In this document: in pieces, positions 53,193 through 62,017 of the stretch | Layout: each line of letters starts with the position of its first letter | Position numbering within the stretch: position 1 is the first letter of the stretch | NCBI RefSeq assembly: GCF_024346715.1 | Contig: NZ_AP024853.1 | Coordinates: 1,116,001 to 1,180,000 of the forward strand | Length of the DNA: 64,000 bases | Direction of reading: 5' to 3' | Source of the DNA: Photobacterium swingsii | GTDB taxonomy: Bacteria; Pseudomonadota; Gammaproteobacteria; Enterobacterales; Vibrionaceae | The notes under the pieces: generated by a model | What the model was told of the DNA's origin: nothing | Databases searched by the model: none | Seen by the model: only the letters and a program-made list of their open reading frames with translations | Made by a program: the position numbers and the translations under genes

Positions 53193-54346
53193 TTTGTCAT
53201 TGCCTCTGCGTTATTTTGACCAAACAGGCCACTAACGTGGCGATCACCAAATTTTTGGTTCATCTCTTCAAATGTCTTTTCTGGATCTAAAGCAGTGAAA
53301 ACTTCAGGGTGTAGCCACTTAGCAAAGTATTCCATAGCAACCAAGTTGTATGGCGAGTTATAAAAGGGCATGTAAATAGAATACACATGGTTATTTTGAT
53401 AAGCCGTTAGCGCTTTCAGCCAACTACGATCCATTAAACCTTGAGTCGCTTTCTGAATCGCTTTTTCATTTGGCTGATAACCCAATGGAATCCCGTGAGT
53501 AGGTTGGCCATCTTTATTGATCCAGCCTGTTGTCTGCATGATATAAACATCAGGCTGCGCTGTAATCACAGTTTCTGGCGACATTTGACCAGTATTCGCG
53601 CCTTTCAACGGCTTGATCGCAATATTGGTTGCCTTTAAGAAAGGAATGTATGCACCCATGTTGCCCGTTGCAAATGTACGGCAACACGATGCTTCATAAC
53701 CTGCAGCACGCTCAATGAAAACACGCTTCGTTGTTGCTTCTGGATGCTGAGCCAATGTACTTGTTATTGCGGCGACATGCTGGTTGTAATAATTGGCAAA
53801 ATCATTACCTTTTTCTGCACGATTAACCGCATTCGCAACCACTTCAACCGATTTAACTGTATTTTCTAGAGGGTTTTCACGAAAATCAATTGCAAGAGTT
53901 TTAATACCCGCGTGATCGAGTTTTTCTAATAACCCTTTCTCTTGTGCCAACTTGATATTGGAAACATCAACAATAAAAAGATCAGGTTTGGGTTTCAGGT
54001 TAATGAAACGCTCGGTATCAAATTCCCCTGATTTAATTTTGCCAATAACAGGCACAGTATCTAATGATGGGTATTGCTTAAGGTAATTAGCATACATGCT
54101 TGGGGCAGACATGCGCATATCATCACGTGCAGCTACTAGGTGCTTCGCGGCATCTTGCTGATAGATAATCTCTAATAATGGAAATACCCGAGCGGATGAT
54201 AGCGCGATATGTTCAGGCTGCTGCTCGAAAGTGACCGTTCTTCCCGCAACGTCAGTAACGGTTATTGGGTAATCAGCAGCGAAAGTTGAAGCAGAAAAGA
54301 GCGAGCCAACCGCGATAGTGATGATTGTTTTAGTTATGTTGAGCAA
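53189..54346 (-). CDS. ABC transporter substrate-binding protein for an iron chelate
   Basis: A 385-residue helical-backbone binding protein (FecB/BtuF class). Signal peptide ending STFAA; YPITVTDVAGRTVTFEQQPEHIALSS opens the mature part as in siderophore-binding proteins. AAGYEASCCRTFATGNMGAYIPFLKATNI contains two adjacent cysteines, unusual in this class. It is the first gene of the operon with a Fur-like site upstream. The chelate may be a siderophore, haem or another metal complex and cannot be named. Confidence 0.9.
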   Translation of the reverse strand: MLNITKTIITIAVGSLFSASTFAADYPITVTDVAGRTVTFEQQPEHIALSSARVFPLLEIIYQQDAAKHLVAARDDMRMSAPSMYANYLKQYPSLDTVPVIGKIKSGEFDTERFINLKPKPDLFIVDVSNIKLAQEKGLLEKLDHAGIKTLAIDFRENPLENTVKSVEVVANAVNRAEKGNDFANYYNQHVAAITSTLAQHPEATTKRVFIERAAGYEASCCRTFATGNMGAYIPFLKATNIAIKPLKGANTGQMSPETVITAQPDVYIMQTTGWINKDGQPTHGIPLGYQPNEKAIQKATQGLMDRSWLKALTAYQNNHVYSIYMPFYNSPYNLVAMEYFAKWLHPEVFTALDPEKTFEEMNQKFGDRHVSGLFGQNNAEAMTK

Positions 54347-54710
54347 AGTGAATATCCTTCTAGGGAATTTTACTCACGAATACTAATGAGAACAGTTATT
54401 GTTATAAATGCCATTTATTGCAATGTTAGTCTACGTAAAAGATCCCCTCTCACTCCTTTTTGACACACGCGATACACTTTCTAATAACATCCCGACTACA
54501 CCCAATGCATAAAACAATTGCATATAAGCATGTCTCATTCCGCATCTATGCTTGTTCACACTTTTATTCTGTCGAGCAGCAATTAGCAAGTTAACGGCAG
54601 GTTTCGGCTAGTTATCATCCTTTCTATCAATCAGTATTGAATGCAGTCACAACATGCAAGCCTGTATAACAGGTTAGATGTTGCTATAAGACTTTGAAAA
54701 GGGAACGAAA
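54347..54710. other. 364-bp divergent intergenic region
   Basis: Divergent promoters for the iron operon (minus) and the transporter operon (plus). Apart from the Fur-like site at 54385-54403, I see only A/T-rich sequence and no ORF with a ribosome site. Confidence 0.45.
54385..54403. promoter_or_regulatory. Possible Fur box upstream of the iron ABC operon
   Basis: AATGAGAACAGTTATTGTT matches about 10 of 19 positions of the E. coli Fur consensus GATAATGATAATCATTATC and lies 39 bp upstream of the binding-protein start. The position and the operon's function make Fur control plausible; the match alone is modest. Confidence 0.4.
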
Positions 54711-54863
54711 ATGCTAACAGGATATTGGTCAGTCGATGCGTTTATAGTGGCAAATCTTGTACTATGTGTGGTGGTAGCTGTGATTTATGGCTATTACCAG
54801 ATCACCGGTGGTGGAATGCTTTGTGACCAGCCTAATGATATCAATCAAAGGAGCAAGTCATGA
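54711..54863 (+). CDS. 50-residue single-span membrane peptide, possible symporter accessory protein
   Basis: ATG 54711 has a good ribosome site (AAAAGGGA, seven bases upstream) and encodes 50 residues: MLTGYWSVDAFIVANLVLCV, with one membrane helix (about 10-30; AFIVANLVLCVVVAVIYGYY), then a polar tail ending NQRSKS. The stop overlaps the next start by 4 bp (ATGA), so it is coupled to the DMT transporter and, via it, to the sodium:solute symporter. Small one-helix proteins are known next to SSS symporters (symporter small accessory proteins), and this one fits that shape. It is absent from annotation pipelines that use a length cutoff. Confidence 0.7.
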   Translation: MLTGYWSVDAFIVANLVLCVVVAVIYGYYQITGGGMLCDQPNDINQRSKS

Positions 54864-55795
54864 ACACCAAAACATTGGGCTACACAACCATGATAGTCTC
54901 TGCAGCACTCATGGGCTGTGTGGGGCTTTTTGCAAGGAACATCAACACCAGCGGCGATGTTATCGCTTTTACCAGAATGACAGTTGGGGCAATCTGTATT
55001 TTTGCCCTCATGTACCATCAAGGCAAAATCCACCTAATTAAAGCCACCAAACTGTCACCCACTGTTGTTCTTAGTGGCGCTTGCTTGGGGCTATGTTTAG
55101 CGGCATATGTATCATCAACCCAATACACCACTCTCGCTAATGCCGTTTTCCTTATCTACACAGGTCCCGTCTTTTCCACCATTCTAGCGGCTGTGTTCCT
55201 CAAAGAAAAAATATCGGCGCTCACTGGCGGCTTACTTACCGCCGTCTTCATTGGGTGTTTATTTATCATAGGGATCATCAGTTACGATGCAACCAGCGGT
55301 TTAACCATGTCGTTATCTTTCTCTAAAGAAACCTTCATTGGCGATATGCTCGGGTTAGCGTCTGGTTTTGGTTACGGTTTATACCTGTTCTTTAGCCGCT
55401 ACCGCACCGATGTCAGTTCTGATTCACGCTCTTTCTTCAACTTTACTTCTGGTGCGCTTGCTATCGCAGTTTGCTTCATGATCAACCCACCATCACTCGC
55501 AGAGATGGATGCATCTTCTTGGGTATGGTTACTTGCTATGGGCTTTTTCATTGGCTTTGGTGCCCTCACGCTACTCACCATTGCGGCTAAGCACTTAAAA
55601 GCGGCAGAACTCGCTTGTGTGTCTTACCTTGAAACAGTTGTTGGTGCTGGTATTGGTATCGCTATGTTTGGTGAATCACTCACTGTACTGCAAACAATCG
55701 GTGGCATCTTAGTCATTGGTGGGGGTATGGGCGAAATCGTCATAAGCATGGCAAAAAAACGTGCTTCCATGAAAAACGCATCAGTTAACGGTTAA
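54860..55795 (+). CDS. EamA-family (DMT) transporter
   Basis: A 311-residue protein with ten helices in two EamA units. MIVSAALMGCVGLFARNINTSGDVIAFTRM corresponds to the family start, and LETVVGAGIGIAMFGESLTVLQTIGGILVIGGG to the closing motif of the second unit (FGE-L--Q--G--LI--G). It is preceded by a 4-bp-overlapping membrane peptide and followed 11 bp later by an SSS symporter gene, so import and export functions sit in one operon. The substrate is unknown; the nearby amidinotransferase suggests an amino acid or guanidino compound (inference). Confidence 0.9.
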   Translation: MNTKTLGYTTMIVSAALMGCVGLFARNINTSGDVIAFTRMTVGAICIFALMYHQGKIHLIKATKLSPTVVLSGACLGLCLAAYVSSTQYTTLANAVFLIYTGPVFSTILAAVFLKEKISALTGGLLTAVFIGCLFIIGIISYDATSGLTMSLSFSKETFIGDMLGLASGFGYGLYLFFSRYRTDVSSDSRSFFNFTSGALAIAVCFMINPPSLAEMDASSWVWLLAMGFFIGFGALTLLTIAAKHLKAAELACVSYLETVVGAGIGIAMFGESLTVLQTIGGILVIGGGMGEIVISMAKKRASMKNASVNG

Positions 55796-55806
55796 GGATA
55801 ACGACT

Positions 55807-57267
55807 ATGATCACCTCATTGAATTGGGTACTGCTCTTGGTGACGGTGATCATCATGGTTGGACTCGCACTGTTTAGTAATCGCATCATGAAAACACGTA
55901 AAGGCGAAGGCGGTTTTTTATTGGCCGCCAACTGCCTAGGTCCTTTCATTGGCGCAGCCACCATTGTCGCAACTGGTTTTTCTGGGTGGGGCTTTATGGG
56001 TTCCCCTGGCGTTGCTTACAAATACGGTGCGATTGAATTACTAGGTAACTTTTTCTTCGCCCCCGCCATGGTGTTTGCTGTACTGTTCTGTGCGCGCTTT
56101 CTTCACCAAAAAGCACAAACTATGGGCAGTTTAACTATTCCTGAATACATTGCTCGTAGTCATCAAGGACCTGACTCGGTAAAACGTCTGACACAAGCCT
56201 TCGCGGCTGGCATCACAATATTACTACTGATGGTATTTCTGGTTGGTCAAATCAAAGCGTTAGGATTACTGGCTGGCCAATGGCTTGGGATTGATAATCA
56301 AAGTGCATCACTCTTGATGGTGGGCATCATCATTCTTTACACCTCGATTGGCGGACTGGCCGCTGTTGCCTTTACCGATGCCTTCATGGTGATAGGCATG
56401 TGTATCTCAGCTTTGATTATTGTCGTGACTATTTTTGCAGACCTATCGCCCAGCGAAATCATTACAGGTCTGAATGCCATAGACCCGCACCTGTTAGCGC
56501 CCGACAACTCAGGGCCCTATGGGTCAACCCCATGGCATGTCTTTATGGTATTACCTTACGCCTTCATTTATAGCGCCACCCTTCCTTATATGTCAGTCCG
56601 CTTTATGGCTCTCGCCAAAACAACCAAATTGCACCATGTCGCCGCCTACATGACACCCATTGCGTGTTTGCTCAGCCTTGTACCACTTGCTGGCTTATAC
56701 ACTCGCTTAAAAGTACCAGGTCTTGAAAATCCCGATCAAGCTATGCCTGTTTTCTTGGCGCAGTTCCTATCTCCTTCCGTTTCTGCGGTTGTGACTCTCT
56801 TTATTTTATTTGCGATGAAATCCACGGCAAATTCAGTTCTTCATGCGATTGCAGGCTCGGTTTCGCATGATTTACGCCAAGCTATTTGGCCTCAATGTCG
56901 CTTGTCTGATAAATCCTTGCTAATCCTGAACCGCTCTTCAGTGTGGGTATTAGGGGCAACGGGCTTTTTTGCGATGGTTTATGCGCCCCCCTTTATGCTC
57001 TCTATGCTCGCTATTTTAGGGTCTGGCACTTTAATGGCCGCTCTGGTTGCACCGACTTTATTAGCCCATTTTATTCCTGCTAATATTTATGCCGCACTGT
57101 CTTCGATGATTGTTGGCTTTATCACAGGCTTTATCTTCTTCTTACAATTTGATTTAGGTTGGGTTGAAGCCCCGCTATATTCATCCGTGCTGGCTTGTGC
57201 AACCTACTGGCTGGTAGCAAAAGTGTTCAGTTACCAAGAAGACACAGTGTCAGTGTCTAGCCATTGA
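55807..57267 (+). CDS. Sodium:solute symporter (SSS family)
   Basis: A 486-residue protein with about 13 helices. Key SSS features are FIGAATIVATGFSGWGFMGSPGVAYKYGAIE near the start, SIGGLAAVAFTDAFMVIGMCIS (the AVxxTDxxQ-type signature, here VAFTDAF) and PYMSVRFMALAKT. Members import sugars, amino acids, betaines or other osmolytes with Na+. It follows the DMT gene by 11 bp and is followed by an intrinsic terminator. The divergent-then-convergent AraC gene downstream may regulate this region. Confidence 0.9.
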   Translation: MITSLNWVLLLVTVIIMVGLALFSNRIMKTRKGEGGFLLAANCLGPFIGAATIVATGFSGWGFMGSPGVAYKYGAIELLGNFFFAPAMVFAVLFCARFLHQKAQTMGSLTIPEYIARSHQGPDSVKRLTQAFAAGITILLLMVFLVGQIKALGLLAGQWLGIDNQSASLLMVGIIILYTSIGGLAAVAFTDAFMVIGMCISALIIVVTIFADLSPSEIITGLNAIDPHLLAPDNSGPYGSTPWHVFMVLPYAFIYSATLPYMSVRFMALAKTTKLHHVAAYMTPIACLLSLVPLAGLYTRLKVPGLENPDQAMPVFLAQFLSPSVSAVVTLFILFAMKSTANSVLHAIAGSVSHDLRQAIWPQCRLSDKSLLILNRSSVWVLGATGFFAMVYAPPFMLSMLAILGSGTLMAALVAPTLLAHFIPANIYAALSSMIVGFITGFIFFLQFDLGWVEAPLYSSVLACATYWLVAKVFSYQEDTVSVSSH

Positions 57268-57290
57268 TATAAAACGCATGGTATTAAAAT

Positions 57291-57319
57291 AAAACGCTAT
57301 CACTTCTGATAGCGTTTTT
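57291..57319. terminator. Terminator between the symporter and AraC genes
   Basis: AAAACGCTATCA and TGATAGCGTTTT form a 12-bp stem with loop CTTC and T tract on the plus strand; A-rich on the other side, so it can work in both directions between convergent genes. Confidence 0.9.
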
Positions 57320-57371
57320 CATTTTATTAATCTCGTCATTAATTATAATATTTAGCTAACGTATTAACTGG

Positions 57372-58289
57372 CTAGTCAAGCGTAACATCCGCTAATTGCT
57401 TCTGTAATTGCCCCTCAACGGCACGACTACTTTCAATATCTTTTCGCATATCAATATGATTAGAGCGATATTGGCGTGGTGTCATCCCTAATAAACTTTT
57501 AAATTTAGAATTAAAATTAGACAGCGATGAAAAACCCACCTCAGACCCAATTCGTGCAATCGTCCAATCCGTCGACACTAAATAACGTGCAGCTTGCCGC
57601 ACTCGTTGTTCGATTAAATACTGACGAAACGTTATACCTAAGTTAGCATGGAAAAATCGAGAAAAAGTACTGTCAGCCATATGCAACTTTTCAGCTAATA
57701 CCGTCACCGATATAGATTCAGCTAAATTTTCTGCAATATAGTCCTGTACCATTTGAACGCGATTTTCTGTTCGTTTGATATTACTGACTTCAAATGAATT
57801 ATCAATAAGGTAGCGTTGAGGCGAGAGTTGCGATAGATTTTCTAATAACCTTAATAAATTCAACACTTGAGAAAACTCAAAGGTATTCTCCATATTGTTA
57901 AGTAACGCATGAATTTCATTATTCTGACAGCCTTCAAATAATAAACCTCTGCGTGATTCATCAAGCATATTTTTGATCGTTTTAAACTGTACGCTATCAA
58001 CAAAAGTTTGTCCTAGCGCATTTAAACGAAAATGTAAGACATCACAATCTGTTGCGCCATGCTGACGAGTCGTTTCTAACGTTAACCTAAACGGGTTGAA
58101 CGGCGCCAAAAGCACCAATTGACAAGCCCTTAAACGATAGTGAGTATTCGCTAAATGCAATGTGCAGCCAGAGGTTTTAGGCCGGATAAGTATGTAATCT
58201 GCGCCAAAAATCATATGTTCGGTTTCTTCTACTTTTTGTAAATCAAACATCAGGAACTTTGGCGTATTCGCTATAACACGTTGACACAT
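57372..58289 (-). CDS. AraC-family transcriptional regulator
   Basis: A 305-residue protein: N-terminal cupin-like sensor (about 15-180) and a C-terminal double HTH (about 197-295) with ISVTVLAEKLHMADSTFSRFFHANLGITFRQYLIEQRVRQAARYL and IGSEVGFSSLSNFNSKFKSLLGMTPRQYR, clear AraC signatures. It is divergent from the amidinotransferase gene (502-bp gap) and convergent with the transporter operon, so it probably controls one or both. The effector is not known; an amino acid, arginine derivative or osmolyte would fit. Confidence 0.9.
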   Translation of the reverse strand: MCQRVIANTPKFLMFDLQKVEETEHMIFGADYILIRPKTSGCTLHLANTHYRLRACQLVLLAPFNPFRLTLETTRQHGATDCDVLHFRLNALGQTFVDSVQFKTIKNMLDESRRGLLFEGCQNNEIHALLNNMENTFEFSQVLNLLRLLENLSQLSPQRYLIDNSFEVSNIKRTENRVQMVQDYIAENLAESISVTVLAEKLHMADSTFSRFFHANLGITFRQYLIEQRVRQAARYLVSTDWTIARIGSEVGFSSLSNFNSKFKSLLGMTPRQYRSNHIDMRKDIESSRAVEGQLQKQLADVTLD

Positions 58290-58791
58290 GTTCGTACCTC
58301 CTCGTTGTACTCTTCATATTTACTCAAGAGATAAATAAACACCAAGGCATCGCGATAAGAAATGTGATATTCAACCAGATTATCTCTACCTTGCGCTACA
58401 TTAGATAATTATTAAAAAAAATTATTGGAGTAATATTTTGCTCAACAACCTTTTTTTAGATTTTTAGACATTCAAAGTCTTTAACAAAAAGTGCATGTCG
58501 TCAACATGTGCATTTTTGTTATTAGAAGTATCAATATGCAGCCAATTAAATTAAACAATTTTGAACTCGGCATAAAAACGTCATTCTTCGGCATCAATTC
58601 ACTATTATGCGAGTCTATTTCGCGAGATATTAATGTCATTGAAGAGCAACACTAAATAGCTCATCAACTTAAAAGTTCCATCTAATTGAATACCTTAAGG
58701 CTTATTTGATTTATTGATTTCGCTCTGCCTAAAGGACTATTTACCAGCGATAAAAATATAATTTCATTATTATGTTATTGGAGATTTTGCA
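58290..58791 (+). promoter_or_regulatory. Long leader of the amidinotransferase gene with a strong hairpin
   Basis: The 502-bp gap contains AACAAAAAGTGCATGT (58483-58498) and ACATGTGCATTTTTGTT (58504-58520), which pair over 16 bp with one bulged A and two G-T wobbles around loop CGTCA, with a T5 stretch in the right arm. It resembles an intrinsic terminator or attenuator about 270 bp upstream of the start codon. A short ORF (58536-58655) follows. I do not see the ACGR loops of guanidine-II riboswitches. Confidence 0.5.
58536..58655 (+). CDS. Possible 39-residue leader peptide ORF
   Basis: ATG 58536 opens a 39-codon frame (MQPIKLNNFELGIKTSFFGI...) between the leader hairpin and the amidinotransferase gene. 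The ribosome site is weak (AGAAG). The peptide has no run of Arg or other control codons that would make a translational attenuator obvious. It is listed because it is the only frame in the leader; it may not be translated. Confidence 0.25.
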   Translation: MQPIKLNNFELGIKTSFFGINSLLCESISRDINVIEEQH

Positions 58792-60024
58792 ATGAGTGTT
58801 TCCAACGATCTATATCCAAATGCCTCCCAACCACTAGAAAGAAAAGATTCTGGTGTGCCTTATGTTCGCCAAGGCCTTCATGTTGAATCGTACAACGATT
58901 TCGATCCACTACGTCATGTGATTGTTGGTATTGCCGATAACCAACATATTCCAGAGGCTTGCCCAGCAAGTAATGAAAAAATTCCTGCTGATTCTCCAAT
59001 GCGTGGTAGTAAAGCGGGCCGTCGTACTCAAGAGTCTATCGACCGCGCAAATGAATGCCTAAATGGCTTTGCAAAAATACTCGAAAACCGCGGTATTATC
59101 GTTGACCGCCCAGGAGCTGTCGATTGGCACGAGCGCATCACTACCCCTGATTTCTCTATCAGCTCAGGCTTTGGTGTTATGCCACCTCGTGATTGCCTAT
59201 TAACTATGGGTAAAAGCATCCTGATGGCGCCAATGAGCTTCCGCAGCCGCTACTTCGAATATCTAGCCTACGTTGATCTACTACGTGAATACTTCGAATC
59301 AGACAACGAATGTATGATTGAACAAGCGCCACGTCCTCGTCTATCTGATGATAGTTTCCGCATGGACTATGTTGCCGCTTACGAATACCTTTCTGACGAA
59401 GAAACCATGGAGCGTTCACTCCGTAAAGAATACAGCACCAAAGAAACAGACATACTGTTTGATGCTGCGGACGTAATGCGCTTAGGTAAAGATATCTTCG
59501 TTCAACACGGCTTAACCACCAACCTTGCTGGTATCCGTTGGATTAAACGTAAATATGAACCTCAAGGCTACCGTGTTCACACACTAAGCTTTGAAGATAA
59601 CCACCCTATCCATATCGATGCAACCTTCTGTCCACTTCGTCCAGGGCTGATGCTGCTTAACCCTCACCGCCCACTATTCAAAGGCCAACGTGAGATCTTT
59701 GAGAAAAATGACTGGGAAATCGTTGAAGCTGTTAGCCCTGCATGGGATAACCCTCCACCGCTATGTTACTCAAGCACATGGTTATCAATGAACACCTTGA
59801 TCCTTGATCATAAAACTGTGTGTGTCGAAGCATCTGAAACAGGACAAATGGAACAATTTGATAAGCTTGGCTTTGATGTTATTCCAGTGGATCTTCGTGA
59901 TGCTTACGCATTTGGTGGTGGTCTACACTGTGCAACAGCCGATGTATGGCGTGAAGGTACATGTGAAGATTACTTCGCTAACCAATTCACTGGCGCTCAT
60001 AGTATTGAGCACTGGGAATACTAG
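58792..60024 (+). CDS. Glycine amidinotransferase-like enzyme
   Basis: A 410-residue soluble enzyme of the AGAT/inosamine-amidinotransferase family, which moves the amidino group of arginine to an amine acceptor. The catalytic triad is visible: Asp (DAADVMRLG, Asp224/227), His274 in HPIHIDATFCPLRPG and Cys380 in AFGGGLHCATADV. The N-terminal VESYNDFDPLRHVIVGIA is also typical. Known members make guanidinoacetate (creatine precursor), streptomycin parts or bacterial toxins, with arginine or lysine as partners. The gene appears alone, with strong codon bias and a good ribosome site (TTGGAGAT), suggesting high expression. The neighbouring transporters and AraC regulator hint at a guanidino-compound function. 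Confidence 0.88.
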   Translation: MSVSNDLYPNASQPLERKDSGVPYVRQGLHVESYNDFDPLRHVIVGIADNQHIPEACPASNEKIPADSPMRGSKAGRRTQESIDRANECLNGFAKILENRGIIVDRPGAVDWHERITTPDFSISSGFGVMPPRDCLLTMGKSILMAPMSFRSRYFEYLAYVDLLREYFESDNECMIEQAPRPRLSDDSFRMDYVAAYEYLSDEETMERSLRKEYSTKETDILFDAADVMRLGKDIFVQHGLTTNLAGIRWIKRKYEPQGYRVHTLSFEDNHPIHIDATFCPLRPGLMLLNPHRPLFKGQREIFEKNDWEIVEAVSPAWDNPPPLCYSSTWLSMNTLILDHKTVCVEASETGQMEQFDKLGFDVIPVDLRDAYAFGGGLHCATADVWREGTCEDYFANQFTGAHSIEHWEY

Positions 60025-60053
60025 TCGTCATTTACTAGTTAAAACGTGGTGTT

Positions 60054-60080
60054 AATGGCTTCTTCGGAAGCCATTTTTTA
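60054..60080 (+). terminator. Terminator of the amidinotransferase gene
   Basis: AATGGCTTC and GAAGCCATT with a TTCG tetraloop, followed by a run of T. A textbook intrinsic terminator 30 bp after the stop codon. Confidence 0.93.
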
Positions 60081-60220
60081 TTAATAGCTATATACGCGAG
60101 TGTACAACTCCGCGAAAAGTTCACCAATGTGACCCAGTTACAAGTCTGGGAAGAAAAACAAACAATATGAGAACTAGAGCATACTATTACAGTATGAAAA
60201 TTAAATCATGGCGGAGTAGC

Positions 60221-60598
60221 ATGAATCTTTTTTGGCGTTGTTTCATTGTTTGGTTTTTGTCATTTCCGAGCTTGTTATTTCCAAGCTATGCCGAGGAAGC
60301 TGAAAGCTCACACATCACTTTTTTAAGTGACTACAAACAGAAGAAATGTGATTTTTTTTATAAGAATAACAAACAAAGAAAAATCATTATGAGCAGTATT
60401 AATAAGACGCAAAATAAAAAAAATCTTTATCGGTGTTTATCCTCTTTGCCTGAAGATAAATTCAAGTCTTGTACACTTACCGGTATAGATTTCACCGAAG
60501 GTAGCGGCGTCTGTCATGTTCAACCTGAAAAACAACGCTTTAATATCGAGGTATCAGCTAAGAAAGGGCGAATCGCTTGTTCATTTTCATGTAGCTAA
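60221..60598 (+). CDS. Small exported cysteine-containing protein of unknown function
   Basis: The ATG at 60221 has a good ribosome site (GCGGAG, six bases upstream) and starts a signal peptide (MNLFWRCFIVWFLSFPSLLF...PSYA); two further in-frame ATGs upstream lack such sites. The mature part of about 100 residues is basic with several cysteines (KKCDFFY, LYRCLSS, KSCTLTG, GVCHVQ, IACSFSCS). Disulfide bonding is likely. I recognise no family. It is monocistronic between the amidinotransferase and fructokinase genes. Confidence 0.68.
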   Translation: MNLFWRCFIVWFLSFPSLLFPSYAEEAESSHITFLSDYKQKKCDFFYKNNKQRKIIMSSINKTQNKKNLYRCLSSLPEDKFKSCTLTGIDFTEGSGVCHVQPEKQRFNIEVSAKKGRIACSFSCS

Positions 60599-60673
60599 TA
60601 TTGGTGACTTGAGAGAGCCAGTCTATTCCCGCTCCCTCGCATCGAGTAATGCCATCAACGTTTTTCCGTTACG

Positions 60674-61585
60674 CTAGGCATCCATAACGAGCATAGCGGC
60701 ACCAAAGACCCCTGCGCTATCCCCCAGTGTGGGCTTCACAATCTGAGTTGTCAGCGTCGAGTTAAACAAGTGCGGTAATATCGCCATTTCTGCCTGCTCA
60801 TACAGATAATCAATGTTACCTACCCCACCTCCCACCACGATCACTTCAGGATCCAACACATTAATGATTGTGGCAACCGCCACACCAAATTGCGCCACTA
60901 ACCGTTCTAAAGTGTGTAGTGCGGCTGGTTCTTGCAGTTCAGCTCGCTTCACAATATCAGCTAAACCACACTCAATACCTGACAGTTGGTGATAATAAGC
61001 TTCTAAGCTTGGCCCTGATAATACGGTTTCAACACAACCTCGTTTACCGCAATAACAAGGAGTGCCAGTGGGCTCCAAGACATTGTGCCCCCACTCGCCA
61101 GCAATACCATGACAACCCTGTAGCACTCTGCCATTAACAACAATGCCCGACCCAACACCTGTGCCCATAATAATCCCAAACACTACTTCAGCATCTGGGT
61201 TAATAGCCTGTACAACACCTAACCGTGATTCTGCTAACGCAAAGCAATTCGCATCATTAGCAAGTACCACACTAACATTAAGTAATTGCTGTAAATCGAC
61301 ATCCAATGGCTGACCATTAAGCTCGGTAGAATTACAATTTTTCATCACCTGCGTATTCGGGTCTAAGGTGCCTGGCGTTCCAAAACCAATTTTCTCTGGG
61401 TAACTACCTATACTCTCGGCACACCGCAGCACAAGGCGCTGAATTTGCATCAAGATATGTTGATAGCCTTGCTCGCGCTCTGTTGCTATCCGCTCCCTTA
61501 ACACACACTTTCCTGTGGCTTTATCGAGGACAGCACACTCTATTTTAGTACCACCAAGATCGATACCCCAGTTGAATTTCTCCAT
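60674..61585 (-). CDS. mak: ROK-family sugar kinase, probable fructokinase
   Basis: 303 residues from ATG 61585. WGIDLGGTKIECAVLD is the ATP-binding DxGxTxxx motif, GFGTPGTLD and LANDANCFALAES contain the catalytic Asp (NDAN), and IAGEWGHNVLEPTGTPCYCGKRGCVETVLSG carries the ROK signature with the zinc ligands CxCGxxGC. The exact segment EWGHNxLE-PCYCG-GCVET is characteristic of Mak-type fructokinases (E. coli YajF). An in-frame ATG 15 bases upstream is possible, but GGTGAC precedes 61585 at better spacing. It is monocistronic. Confidence 0.9.
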   Translation of the reverse strand: MEKFNWGIDLGGTKIECAVLDKATGKCVLRERIATEREQGYQHILMQIQRLVLRCAESIGSYPEKIGFGTPGTLDPNTQVMKNCNSTELNGQPLDVDLQQLLNVSVVLANDANCFALAESRLGVVQAINPDAEVVFGIIMGTGVGSGIVVNGRVLQGCHGIAGEWGHNVLEPTGTPCYCGKRGCVETVLSGPSLEAYYHQLSGIECGLADIVKRAELQEPAALHTLERLVAQFGVAVATIINVLDPEVIVVGGGVGNIDYLYEQAEMAILPHLFNSTLTTQIVKPTLGDSAGVFGAAMLVMDA

Positions 61586-61681
61586 ACGATCGTCACCCAT
61601 CTATAACGCTATAGTTCACTGATTTACATAGCATAAGCAACTACGAACAATAAACGAAAAGGGACGATGAAAACCGTGAAC

Positions 61682-61848
61682 TTATACCAATCTGGGTAAG
61701 TAAATGTTCAGGTGATTGCGTAGGAAAAAGCACTGAAAACAAGGCGTAGATTGCAGATAGCTAGTTGTTCTATCTACAAAATCTATAACGCAGTTATCAT
61801 TGATTTTAACCAGCAAGAACGATCAGTTACTTAGTTAGATTGGTATTA
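61682..61848. mobile_element. MITE-like element with TACCAATCT terminal inverted repeats
   Basis: Left end TTATACCAATCTGGGTAAGTAA (61682-61703) and right end TTACTTAGTTAGATTGGTATTA (61827-61848) are inverted copies (18 of 22 positions agree). The 167-bp unit has no ORF, and its interior forms a second imperfect hairpin around TAGATTGCAGATAG and its partner CTATCTACAAAATCTA. This is the layout of a miniature inverted-repeat transposable element. Ends of the TACCAATC type are common in Vibrionaceae genomes (recollection). No second copy was found in this window. Confidence 0.62.
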
Positions 61849-62017
61849 CACCAGTACCATGCATAAACTAAACAGGCTATTACACCTAAAAAGACAAGAA
61901 GTCGCGGTTAGACAAATATCAACCATAATTAGGGATACAACGCGATGCGATAACCTCTATCTCCACAATCGGGTTCTCGCCATAGCGTTTAACTGTCTGC
62001 AATAAAGGGGCAATGTT

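Noticed and set aside
58441..58791. Guanidine riboswitch in the amidinotransferase leader
   Set aside because: The paired ACGR loops of guanidine-II and the conserved core of the ykkC types were not seen; only an unspecific hairpin is supported.
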